DNA of 64,000 bases from Triglochin maritima (taxonomy: Eukaryota > Streptophyta > Magnoliopsida > Alismatales > Juncaginaceae), in contig OY821779.1 in assembly GCA_963682175.1 (NCBI GenBank), positions 3,546,501 through 3,610,500 on the forward strand, read 5' to 3'. The position numbers and the translations under genes were made by a program. Positions 24,401 through 36,100 of the stretch are shown in pieces. Each line of letters begins with the position of its first letter. Positions within the stretch are counted from its first letter, which is position 1. The notes under the pieces are model-generated. The model had not been told where the DNA came from, made no database searches, and saw nothing but the letters and a program-made list of their open reading frames with translations.

Positions 24401-24897
24401 GTGTCAAGACGAAAGTTAGGCATTTCTACCTTTATATAATGTTGAAGTACGAGTATCTAACTCAAAACCAATGAGTGGAAGGATCCTAGCACTTATAATC
24501 CAGGAGAAAATCGTCATTTTAACCACGTTGGATTATTCTCAAACAAAAGGGGTAAAACTTTTGTATTAGAAAAGTTTATTTCGAATTCCTCTGTTACTCT
24601 CGTTCCGAGCGATACCGAAGAGCTCGATTATCAAAGAGAGAACTTTCATTTGCCCACTTTTTAGATCACGTGTCCTAAGCCAAAAAAGGTACCGAGACGT
24701 AAGCCTTTGACGTGGGAGAGATCGATGTCGAAGGGCTTCTCGGGGTCAACGCCGGAGTGAATCTTCTCCGGCAGACTCGCAACGAACTCGGTTCTGAACC
24801 GGTTGACCGAGTTCCTCCTCCTCCTCACCTTTGCTTCTTCCCTGCTGCTTCGGGGCATCAATTGGGTCGTGATCTCCTCCTCGCCGCCTCCTTCCAT
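21406..24897 (-). CDS. MTP8: Mn-type cation diffusion facilitator, metal tolerance protein 8-like
   Basis: A divalent metal/proton antiporter of the Mn-CDF group; MTP8 proteins load manganese (and iron) into the vacuole. Seven exons (minus order) 24897-24693, 23811-23642, 23558-23360, 23031-22853, 22773-22623, 22532-22399 and 21579-21406 give 403 residues plus stop, the usual length. The N-terminus is hydrophilic ([14 protein letters not shown], then [21 protein letters not shown], typical of MTP8). The two metal-binding DxxxD motifs of Mn-CDFs are intact: Asp143-Asp147 in [12 protein letters not shown] and Asp252-Asp256 in [12 protein letters not shown]. The cytosolic C-terminal domain ends [14 protein letters not shown] then ILSRIPDS. 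The start at 24897 was chosen because it opens the family-like N-terminus; an in-frame upstream extension is not conserved in type. A solo LTR lies about 105 bp upstream of the ATG. Confidence 0.92.
21996..22340 (+). other. Unassigned 114-codon open frame in an MTP8 intron
   Basis: An open frame on the + strand inside the intron 21580-22398 of the MTP8-like gene, antisense to it. It starts [17 protein letters not shown] and ends with a lysine/asparagine-rich tail. I recognise no domain. Its composition is more protein-like than the surrounding intron, so it may be a fragment of an old insertion, but chance is not excluded. Confidence 0.2.
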
Positions 24898-25001
24898 CGT
24901 TGCTCCGGATAACGGATTCGGAAAAGAAGAATCCGGTGGGATCTTCTTCTGGGTTCCATAGACGGTGTTTACTTTTAATATACGTGTCAATGTGTTATTA
25001 T

Positions 25002-25934
25002 TGTTTTAATATTTGTCTATATTCGTTAAAAAACCAAATTCAGGAAAAACTGGCGACCATACCAAAACTCTAGACACTTTTGGCGAGGCAGAGTTCGGAT
25101 GACCGAATTGGATTCGGACAACCGAACTAAGGATTCCAGGTACTTCGGGTGCAGCTGGGATCAAACGACCGAATTGGATTCGGTCTACCGTCAGAAGACA
25201 ATAGACACTTCGGAACAACGGGTTAGGTAAACCGTTAGAGGGATTTTTGGTGGTCCGAGAATCTGAAAGTGTCTGTCAAAATTGTAACGGTCCACCGAGG
25301 GGTGCTCGGTCGCCCGTGAGGTTGTTGGAGAATTATTTAGTTCGTGGAAGAAGCGTTCTCGCGGTATTTCGAGTCACATGAATAAATGTTTCAACAGTCA
25401 ACCGGGAAGGATTCGGCTAACCGAATCGCAACAGGAAGCGTTCCTGTTTAGTCAAGGACGGTCGACCGTTGCTCACGATTTTTCGGCACGATTTTGCTTA
25501 ATTGTAGCTCGGTTTTTGAGTCTATAAAATGGTTTGTTTGCTTTTGGTTTTAATATAACGTATAAGTGTAATATTTCATTCATTGTGAGTTGAGAGATTA
25601 AGCTAGAGAAAGATCTAAAGTGATTTGGAGGACATATTGTCTCAATATACTTGTAATCTCGGTTGTTTCTCTTGTTGGAGAAACAGAAGAAGGAAATGAA
25701 ACTCGTAGTAGACCCCCCAAGGACGTAGGCACGTTGCCGAACCTTTTAATCGCGTGTGTCGTGGTTGTTTCAGGTATGCATTTGTGTTTGCTTATTTATT
25801 TCCATATTTTTTGTGTTCTTGTTGCATTGAGTTTGGAAGATGGTCCGAAGTTTATTTATGCAAGTTAATATTCGGTATTACATGGTGCGTTTAATTCATA
25901 TCGTGTTAGTGCATTGTTAGATCCCCTCCCAACA
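25002..25934 (+). mobile_element. Solo LTR (copia-like), 933 bp, with ATTAT target duplication
   Basis: Begins TGTTTTAATATTTG and ends CCCCTCCCAACA, giving TG...CA ends with TGTT/AACA. It is flanked by ATTAT at 24997-25001 and 25935-25939. Inside are a TATA box (CTATAAAATGG near 25523), a block with GACCGAATTGGATTCGG-type imperfect palindromes (25090-25480) and the phrase CCCCCCAAGGACGTAGGCAC typical of some plant copia LTRs. No internal coding region or second LTR is nearby, so it arose by LTR-LTR recombination. It sits between MTP8 (ATG 24897, -) and eIF2B epsilon (ATG 26644, +). Confidence 0.82.
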
Positions 25935-25939
25935 ATTAT

Positions 25940-26643
25940 TGACGTTTATTTTAGTCGAGCTAATATAATCCAAGGTCAACCTGCAACGACGTAGGATTAA
26001 AACTATGGTTACGAAAATACTATGTTTAAGACTTAAGTTTGTCTTCCTTAACGGGCAATGTGTTTTTTTCCCTTTCAAGACAATAATGTTGGTTTGGTGC
26101 GTTGGAATCGATGAAGAATGAAAATCAAGTGGAAATGGAAATATAATTGTGATATTATACTAGTTTGAGCATGCTTTGAATTAATCAAAGATGTTTCTAA
26201 TCGAGAAATCAATTTCCATCTTTTGGTAAATTTTAATTCCTAGTTCCATGAATTTAGCACGTCTAAATTAATTATAAATAAACCGTAGTAACAAATCCAG
26301 ACCCATAGTCCTTACTTCTGAAACTCAGGAAGAAAACCGAAGGTAGATGGAGCGATTTTAGGGGCGTACGAAAATATTCATACAATAATTACTTGTACAA
26401 GCCATATCATATACGCAAAAACTCAAGAAATCTATAAATATAACAAATCTCCCACCGTCGTGTTTCTTACGTCACACTTCGCTTCCCTTTCAGATCCGAA
26501 CCCGAACCGAAGAACAACCCACCGTACCGGGGCCGACTCCGGATCCACATCCGATAACCCGACGACGTCCCACCCATCCTCTACTGTTTCACTTGGGTTT
26601 TCTGTCCTTCCACCGTCTCCGCCCTCGTCTCCCAGTAGCCACC
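25940..26643. other. Promoter and 5' UTR region of eIF2B epsilon
   Basis: Unique-looking sequence between the solo LTR and the eIF2B epsilon start. CTATAAATATAAC at 26432-26444 is a possible TATA box. From about 26450 the sequence turns GC-rich, as expected for a 5' UTR, and the ATG has a GCCACCATGA context. Confidence 0.5.
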
Positions 26644-29086
26644 ATGACGCAGAAGAAGGGGTCCAGGGCTTCGGCGGTCAACGCCGACGATCTCACCCAC
26701 GTCCCCTTGCAGGCGATCTTACTTGCTGATAGCTTCACCATGAAGTTCCGCCCCATCACCCTCGAACGCCCCAAGGTGACGATCTCGCCTCCGCTACGAT
26801 TTAGCCCTTGACTTGATCTCGTTTCGCTCGTTTTGATATTTCTTAATTGCGTAATTCGGTTAGGATTTGTGGTTCTTTTGTTTGGTTATGTGCATTAACA
26901 TGTGCGAATCGGGTGGTATGTGTTTGTAGAGTAATTTTAGAGTAGGCGATGATCACAAGGGTTTGTGATCGACTAGGGTATGTATTGTTCCTTTTCCGAT
27001 AAAATTCGTAGGTTGTGGTCAGGGCGGTGTTAGGAATTCTGGTTACGGTGCCGAAATTTTCGTAACAAAAATCCCAGGGTCAAAATTCACCCCTTTAAAT
27101 GTATAAACTATCTATATATTGTTTCATACTAATTAGGAGATTTTCTAAACCTAGGGGGGCCTTGACCCCACATGGTTCTGGTGGTGAGTTCGACTGGGGT
27201 GTTACTGGTGTGCAGAATATTGTGATTGATCATATGTTTCTGATGATACCCGTTAAATGCACAATATCATATTATGTAGAGTTGTTGTGGATTGGTAGCT
27301 TGTATCATGTGACTAGAAGAAGTATGTTTCATTAACTCACTTCATCTAGTATTTGTTTCTTGTTTATGTTCCTTGTGTTATTTTATTCTGCAAAAATAGA
27401 AACTTTGATATCTGTTTTTTCATGAATGTACAAAATAATACTTTCTGATTCCAAGCTTGCTAGCAATTTGGTCCTTAATCCATAGCATCTTGTGGAGGCC
27501 TGATGTCATTTGTTCTACCCTGTTTGTATTGAACATGTTATTTTTTTTATAGGTGCTACTCCCACTGGTTAATGTTCCTATCATTGAGTATTCACTTGCA
27601 TGGCTTGAGTCTGTTGGTGTGGGAGAGGTATTTGTTTTCTGTTGCTCTCACTCCGAAAAAGTACAAGATTATTTGGAGAAGTCCCAGTGGCTGGAGCAAC
27701 CTAATTTTTCAGTAACAACCATAGAGTCATCCGATTGTGCCAGTGCTGGTGATGCATTGCGTACCATCTACAGCCAAAATGTGGTAAGTATTTCTGTTAT
27801 GTTATTATCTGATTGATAATTCGTTGTCTTTGGCTCTTTGCCCATGTATATTAGTATACTACAACAGCAGCAGCAACAATTACAATTGTGCAAGTTTTTT
27901 TAGTAAAACTCAGTAAATAACTATAACTAGATGAGAGCCTAGCAAAGCAAGATACAATTGTAATCTTTAATCCCAAATAGTAGGGTAGGTCAGGACGGAA
28001 ACGCAAAGTAGTAGTTTCCGTGGTTCTGTTATACTATGTAACCATCCTAATAACAGCCTACTTTAATCTATTTGATTACTTTTTGCTGTCTGAATCTTGG
28101 TTAGTTGCGGTCATGTTCTCATGTCTTATCACATTGTTAGTGGTTGTCTTTTTTTGCTACGCTGGCAATGCTAGGTAGAACACTGTTGACAACATGCTAC
28201 TTAGCAAAATATCTTCTTTGCCAATTCTTGTTCCTTTCCTCTTGACCTAAAAGATTGGAACATCCCCTGGGATTTGACATTGGATAAGAGTGAGTGGAAG
28301 AAAGCTATTCACATGCCTGAACCGTAACTCTTTTGAGTTTATTTCTAGTATACCTCAATTAGTTTGGGATTAAAGACTTTGTTGTTGTATATTAAGCATT
28401 ATTTAGTTGATTTGCGTTTGATTTTTTTATAATATCAGCGTAGCTTATAATTTTTTTTATTATCTTGAAGATACATGGCGATTTTATTCTTATTAGTGGT
28501 GATACCGTAAGCAATGCGTGTTTGAAAAAGGCACTTGAAGAACACAAGGATAGAAGGAAAAAGGATCCTAATGCTGTGATGACCATGCTTGTTAAAAGTT
28601 CAAAACCTTCTTATGTAACTCATCAAACTCGGTTTGGTAATGATGAAACTCTCATGGCAATTGATCCCGAAACAAGGCAGTTGCTATATTATGAGGACAA
28701 GATAGATCTTTCACATGGGATCATGTCACTTGACAAGGGACTATTATCTGGACGTTCTGCTTTTGATATGCACAACGATAAGCAGGTACGTTCCTGATTA
28801 TCCATTATTCTATTTTGCAACTATATTTGTTATTATTATAATATATATATTTATATCAACATTACCTCAGTGCTTCAAAAGAGGTTCCCGCCTAGGCTAG
28901 AAAAAGGGGGTCGGGTGTACGCAACCCTACCACTGTAAAACAGTGAGGTTGTTTTCAATTGACTCAATGATGCAAAGTGCAACTGACTTTCTGCGATTTC
29001 ACAATAGATAAGAAATGCAGATCGTTTAGATAGTCATTTAATATAAGTCCATGATGTTCCAAATGCCAAAAAACTACTACCCAACA

Positions 29087-29122
<36 letters not shown>

Positions 29123-30100
29123 ACAACAACAAAACCTTTTATCCCAAACTAGTTGTGGTAGACATTTAACGGTTGTTGTAGAAATGAAACTCTAAGGAGT
29201 CACGGTTTAGGCACGTGAATCGACTTCTTCCACGTGTTTCTATCCAATGCAAATTCTCTAGGAACATTCCAATCTTTAAATCTCTATTGACCGCTTCCTC
29301 CTAAGTTAATCGTGGTCTGCCTCTTCCTCTTTTTATGTCTTCGATTTGATTCAATTCTCTTCTTCTTATAGGTGTCTCCATAGGTCTTCTTTGTACATGT
29401 CCATACCATCTCAGTCTGTGTTGGATAACTTTCTTTTCCATTGGAGCAACTCCAACTCTCTCACGAATGTATTCATTTCTAATCCGATCCATTCGCGTAT
29501 GGTCACACATCCACCTCAACATCCTCATTTCAGATACACTCATCTTTTGTATATGTTGTCTTTTAGTGGTCCAACATTCCGCACCATATAGCATTGCAGA
29601 TCTTATTGCGGTTCTATAAAACATTCCTTTTAACTTAAGTGGAATTTTCTTGTCACATAAGACACCTGAGGCTTGTCGCCATTTCATCCATCCTGCTCTA
29701 ATCCTATGGTTAACATCTTCATCGATCTCTCCATCTTTTTGAAGTATTGATCCAAGATATCTAAAAATATCTTTTCTACGCACCACTTGCACATCTAATA
29801 TAATCTCCTCTTCCTCGGTATTAACGGTACTGAAACAATATTTTATATATTCAGTTTTAGATCTACTTAGTTTAAAACCTTTTGTTTCTAAAGTATTTCT
29901 CCACAACTCTAGTTTTCTCTCCACACCTACCCTACGCTTGTCAATTAATACTACATCATCCGCAAAAAAACATACACCATGGAACCTCACATTGTAAGTT
30001 TTTTGTCATCTCGTCCATTACTAAATCACATCCGCAAAATGCATATATATTAAATGAATATATATGTGTGTATATATATGCACATATATTTATTAAATGA

Positions 30101-30134
<34 letters not shown>

Positions 30135-33100
30135 ATTTGTGGGTACAACCTTTAGTTGATCAGAAATAAACAACTTAGCTTTTTTAATGACTGGTACTTC
30201 TGAAAGTAGCTCCACTGTTTTACAAACCTTTTTATCTTGTGTTGCAACTTCTTCCCCCAACTGGTCAGTATTTTACTCTTTTTTCATGCAGGACTGCTAC
30301 GTTGATATCTGCTCTCAGCAAATCCTTAGCATTTTAACTGACAATTTTGACTACCAACATCTTCGCCGCCACTTGGTCAAGGGATTTCTAATTGATGATG
30401 TAAGGCTTGTTGTACTTTCGTCGTTTCACAAAAAAACATTTAATATTTTATCTATTACAAAAGTAGACCTAATCATAGAATGTAATCATAGAACAGAGGC
30501 AACATTGCTCTGCAAAGCGCTGTTCTATCTGCTTGACCGGTACTTTCTTCATTTAGATCATTAGTTGCATTAATATTTTATTCATATGTTTCAGATTATG
30601 GAGTATAAAATATTTACGCATGAAATTTCCTCTGGTTATGCTGCAAGAGTGGATAATTTCAGGAGTTATGACACTGTTAGTAACGATATTATTCAGAGGT
30701 GGACTTATCCTTTTGTTCCAAGCGTTCAATTTTCGAAGAAATGCCCACAAATTATGCTTGAAAGGCAGGGAATATACAAAGCTTCAGGTAGGAAAAGAGC
30801 CAATAAGTTGCAGTGTTCACCAGTAGTAACCTTTTATGTGCTTTTTATAAGCTCCCAATCAGTTGGATCTGTTCTTTAATGATACTCCTGTGATGCCACT
30901 TGTAGCGTACATATGAAAATATTATTGCTCTTGATTATAAAATGGAAGCCATTCGGCCCCTTCCTGAAACCTAGGAAGCATGGATACTTCTAGACCCTTG
31001 ATGTATCCAAACATCCCAAAAAAAACCCGTAGGATACCTTTACTTTGATACTTCCAGATACCTATGGTAATCTGAAGTATACCAGTGAAAAATTATAATT
31101 TTAGGTTTGGATACTTCGTGAACACTTCCGAATACTGATAGGATACCTCAGGAAACTTTCACATGACAATTTAAAAAAACAACATAAGAAACATAAAAAA
31201 GTATAGACTGTATAGTACTATTGTCTATAGAATGTGCATCCATGTAGGCTTCTAGATTGAGTTTTATGATAAACTTTTATTGTATAGCTGTGTATTATTT
31301 CATTTTATTTCACTTTTATATAATTTTATATTTATTTTTTATACTTATTGCTTTCATTTTAATAAAAAATGACATGATACTCATATTAAATAAACCATAT
31401 ATCTGTATTGTATCGTACCCATACCCCTTATTTTTGGAATATGAATTTTGAAACCTTTACCATCAGCACTTGAAAATGGTAGTACAATACGCTCTTCCAT
31501 GATTTATGAAAATTAGTTGACTAGCTTTCCCATTGTGCTATCTCGACATGCACCTCAGACAGTTTAGAATTTTTTTTTGGCCAGCCAGACGGTCTAGATA
31601 TTTAACTGGGATTGAACATCCCATTGCACTATCTATTGTGAAAGGAAATTCTCAATGCTTGTGTCTTGTGGCTTGTCTGGAGGTTTTGCTGTTCATTTCA
31701 TTTTATTGATTTATATATGGTATTCCTTTCAGATGTAAGGCAAGCTCACTCAGCAGAAATTGGTGCCTTCTCTGTTATCAGTAACGGGACATCAATTGGT
31801 GACAACACAAAAGTTTCAAATTCAGTTATTGGACAAGATTGCGTTATTGGCCGTAATGTATCAATCAAAGGTTGCTATATATGGGATAACGTTATGATAG
31901 AAGATAACTGCAAACTAAGCTATGCTATTATATGTGATGGTGCACATGTGAAAGCGGGAGCAATCCTGGAACCTGGGGTGATATTGTCGTATAAGGTACG
32001 CTCTTTCAGTTTCTTGTCCATGGATCATTCTTAAACCCTATTGTTCTTCTTGTTGTGTTTTGTTGTCTTTTTAAATCCATTAGTGGGTCTAGGCCGTCTT
32101 CATTGATGTTGATCAGTTGATCCATAGATATGGACATTCTTACTGTGCTGCATTTGCCAGGTTGTTGTTGGACAGCAATCTGTTGTTCCTGCTTACTCCA
32201 TGGTGTCGTTATGCCTTCAGCCATCCAAGGTAGACAGTGATGAGGAGCTCGAGTATGCTGATGCCAACAGTGCAGTTGTTGAGAGTCCATGTAAATGTCT
32301 TTCACCTTAATGCTGTTTATCAGTCTATTTGTGCTAAGTAAGACTAATAACATAACACATCTATCTATTACATGTTCACTTTTACTACACATTCGTTCCT
32401 TGCTATTCGTATAACTTCTCCAACAGTTCACTTCCACTTGTTCGAGATCAAATGCAGAAAATTGGAATCCCTTTGGACAGGTGTCCTTCCTTGTGGTATT
32501 TGAGAATAGTTTGAATCAGAACTAATATCCAAGAACTTCAGAATTAGCTTAAGTAATGCAGCATACCGGTTGAAAAAAGTAATGCAACACGTTCGGGATT
32601 TAGATGTACCTTGTAGTTTCTGAAATATATCCTTTGTGTTGTGAATATTCTGTTTAGAGCTGGGAAGATTTTAGAACACTAGGAACACCTATACAAGAAA
32701 CCTTACTCTGAATGGGCATTTTGCAAAAAAAGATATAGAAGCACTTTATTTTAATTTCTTCACTTAAACCACCAATAGTACAAATTTTACTATGTTTTTT
32801 TTATTTGATTCCTACCCAGCTGCCTTTCTTGTCTGTTTTGTAGAACCATCTGCCTTGTCTATAATAGTCTTATGGTTGGATGGTAACCACTATATATTTG
32901 TGACTCCCCAAAAAAGTAATGCTGAAATGTGTTCTCTGTTCCTTTTCTCAGTTGTGAATGTGTTCATGGATTAGTCCATAATGACTTTGTTTATGATCTC
33001 TGATATTCAAACCCAAACAGTAGCCATCTGGGTTTTTTCCCTTTCAATTTGCTTATATATTTCCCTTTCATTTGAGAGCACAATTTCTTTTTTATTTTGC

Positions 33101-36100
33101 ACGAAGAGCACAGTTTCTTCCCTTGCATGTGTTAATTTTGATAGCAACTAATTGTTAAAGAAGTCTATAGTACATTTTCAGTTCGTAGTTTCACACGATG
33201 TATATGATTTTTCACCATTGTGGCTGACCTATCTTTTTTTCACATACTTGCTTAATAAGCAGCAATTACAAGCATAATGGACTCTGCTCCTGACACCTCT
33301 GAGGTATTTTAATTTTTTGTTAGATTGTTGATTATGTTTTGCTCCATTTATGATTAGGACTTTTGTGGCTTTACCTTTCCCCGTCTAATCATGGCCTCTC
33401 ATACTTTAAGTGCAAACTAGCCTTGAATGATTTTTTTTGTTGTGATTTTTTTTGAATTATCAATTATGTAAGTACTATTGCTAAGAATGTGGATGTATAC
33501 TGTCACTATTGAAAATCCTGTCACTCGAAAGTCAATTTCATCTGAAATCAAGAAACATTTTTCACTATTTAACGCCAAAATTAAGTCAACTTACGTTGTG
33601 ATAATTTCACATGTGAGATGTTGTGCACATCACATATAGTCTTACATTACACCTTTTTTAATCTAAATAACCGTTCTTTAGGTAAGACTGCTTGTGTTCC
33701 ATGATTTAATGCAACCTGACTGTTTCACACGAAGCTCTCAGGTTTCCAATATTTTGCAATCTATAGCTTGTCTCCGGATTTTTTTATTACTTTTCAAAGT
33801 TGAGTGGTCCTTTTGACTGATAGCTACCCCCAACAAGTTTCTTAAGCCTCCATTGATTGAACTACTCACAAATTATCCTGAAGAAATCTTATATGATTTT
33901 CATGTTATTGCATGATAATCCAAATCACAGTTGTTTTTTTATATTGATATGAATGTAGATATATTTGCTTATTAAGTATTTCTTATTCTCTGGCGCATGT
34001 TGTTTGCTGCTTATGTGTTTCTGTAACTATAGGCTAGTATTTCTGGTCACGGCTACATCTGGTCACCGGCTGAGGGTGCACGTGAGGAGGAATGGAAGCA
34101 CTCCATGGCACCTATCCCTGCTGAAAAGCTCAAGGAGTTAGCTTCTGCTGCCTATTCCACTGATCTAGACCTCTGGAATAATGAATTGGTCAGCCTTCCT
34201 GTTTCTGGGGAGTTGCACCTTGACTCTGACAGTGTAGGTCCTGATCATGGTGATGGTGAATTTGATGGAGACATGGATTTTGAGAAAGAGGTAATCCAGA
34301 TATGTTGATGTTAGTGATGAGTTCTACTGTCTCCTTTTTCTGACAATATTTTTTTAGGTGGAAGCAACTTTTCTTAGAGCTGTTCACGAAGTGCCGGGGG
34401 TGAATCAAGACCATGTCATTCTAGAAGTAAATTCTCTCAAGTATGTACTATTAATACCGTTGCCAAATCTCTTTTCTATAATGTGGTTTATCGATTGTGT
34501 CCTGAAGTTTGCGTTTTCCTCACTTATTCATGAGATTCAGATCATAATTTAGTTTTATCATGGATAGCAATGATGCATAGATAGAGGTCAGAAGTAGTTA
34601 TACAACACATTCTGGAAGTTTGACCATGCAAAATCTTTTCGTAGCAGATCATAATTTAGTTTTAGCATGGATAACAATGATGCATAGATAAGAGCTCAGA
34701 AGTAGTGATACAGCACATTCTAGAAGTTTAACCATGCAAAATCTTTTGGTAGAAAGAACTTCAGTTGAAATGGCAAACAAAGAAAAGTTAAAACGATAAG
34801 CTTTGCACGTTTTGGATACAAAGACAAGGATGGATATTTACCTATTGTTGTAATTCCATATTCTCTAGATGATGCTAATTCTTATGGACTTAAGGGGGAG
34901 AAAATAAAAGCACTTTGCCTCATCTGATATGGCGAAGTCTCCGCATACTATATGGTTGCCTTGGCCCACTTGTTTGTACGCATTTGTCTTCTAGAGATTT
35001 ATGCTGTTCACAAAATTAGCTAAGACAAAGTAAACGTGCAAATGCTTCTTTCGTGGAGCAGTAAAATCCTCTGGTGTGCATATCATTATTCTTTAAGGAC
35101 CTGGTTTGTTATAGAAGAAAATTTTCAGCACAGTAGAGCTATTTCAGTGGTGTTCCATTAGTAAACCAGATCTTCTTATCTGTAGGTTATCGTACAACAT
35201 GTCATATGCTGATTGCGCAGGCGCATTATTTTCAGCTGTAATGAGATTGGCTTTGGCTGCCCCTCACTCCTCCAATAGTAAGCCTGGTTCTAAACTTTTC
35301 TATGGCCAGTGTTACCATCAAGGTCATTTTCCTGTTATTTATGTTGCTGAATTTTAGCATATTGATCATGTGTTTAACCCCAATAATTGGCAAACCAAAA
35401 AAATATTTTGTTTTTCAAGTTGGTGAAAACATCAAGGGAGATGCAATTTTCAATCTGCTTCTAACTAGATACTGTACAATTTGAAAGATATAACGCGTCA
35501 TCGTACACTACTTTATTCCGTTCAAATTTCAAAGTTTCTGCTATAAGTCATGACCTTGCTTGAACAAAGGTGAAGAGTTTGCTAAAGGATATCCTAATGC
35601 TTATGACCAATCTATGAGTTTTGAGGCTTTTCAACTGTCCTGATTAATGTTTGTTGTGTCATAGTGTTACTCAAATTCTTGAAACGTTAAAATAATTTTG
35701 AACTCCAACATTTTGAAAGTGATCATTCCCGGTTTGAAAAATAAATATGAAAATTTAGACATTTCTTCGGTAGTTCTGGGGTAGGGTGAAGTTGATTGAG
35801 CAAAGATTTGTATTGTGTGCATTAGAACAAAACACTGTTGATGACAAAAATTTGATGTGGTGCGTTGTAGGGGAACGATTAGCAATTTTTTAATTTTTTA
35901 ATCGGTATTAACAACTTAAATTCTATAAGATAATAGCAAGATTTAAGATTTTTTTTGAAAGATTTGGCTGCTCGTGGTGTATTAGACTCTGAATGTTTAG
36001 TTTCACATAGTTGTATCGGTTACATAATTTGGTTTTGTATTTGACTTTTTTCCTTTTTTGTTTTGAGGAAATGGTAGGTTCTATTAAATTAAAATAGAGT

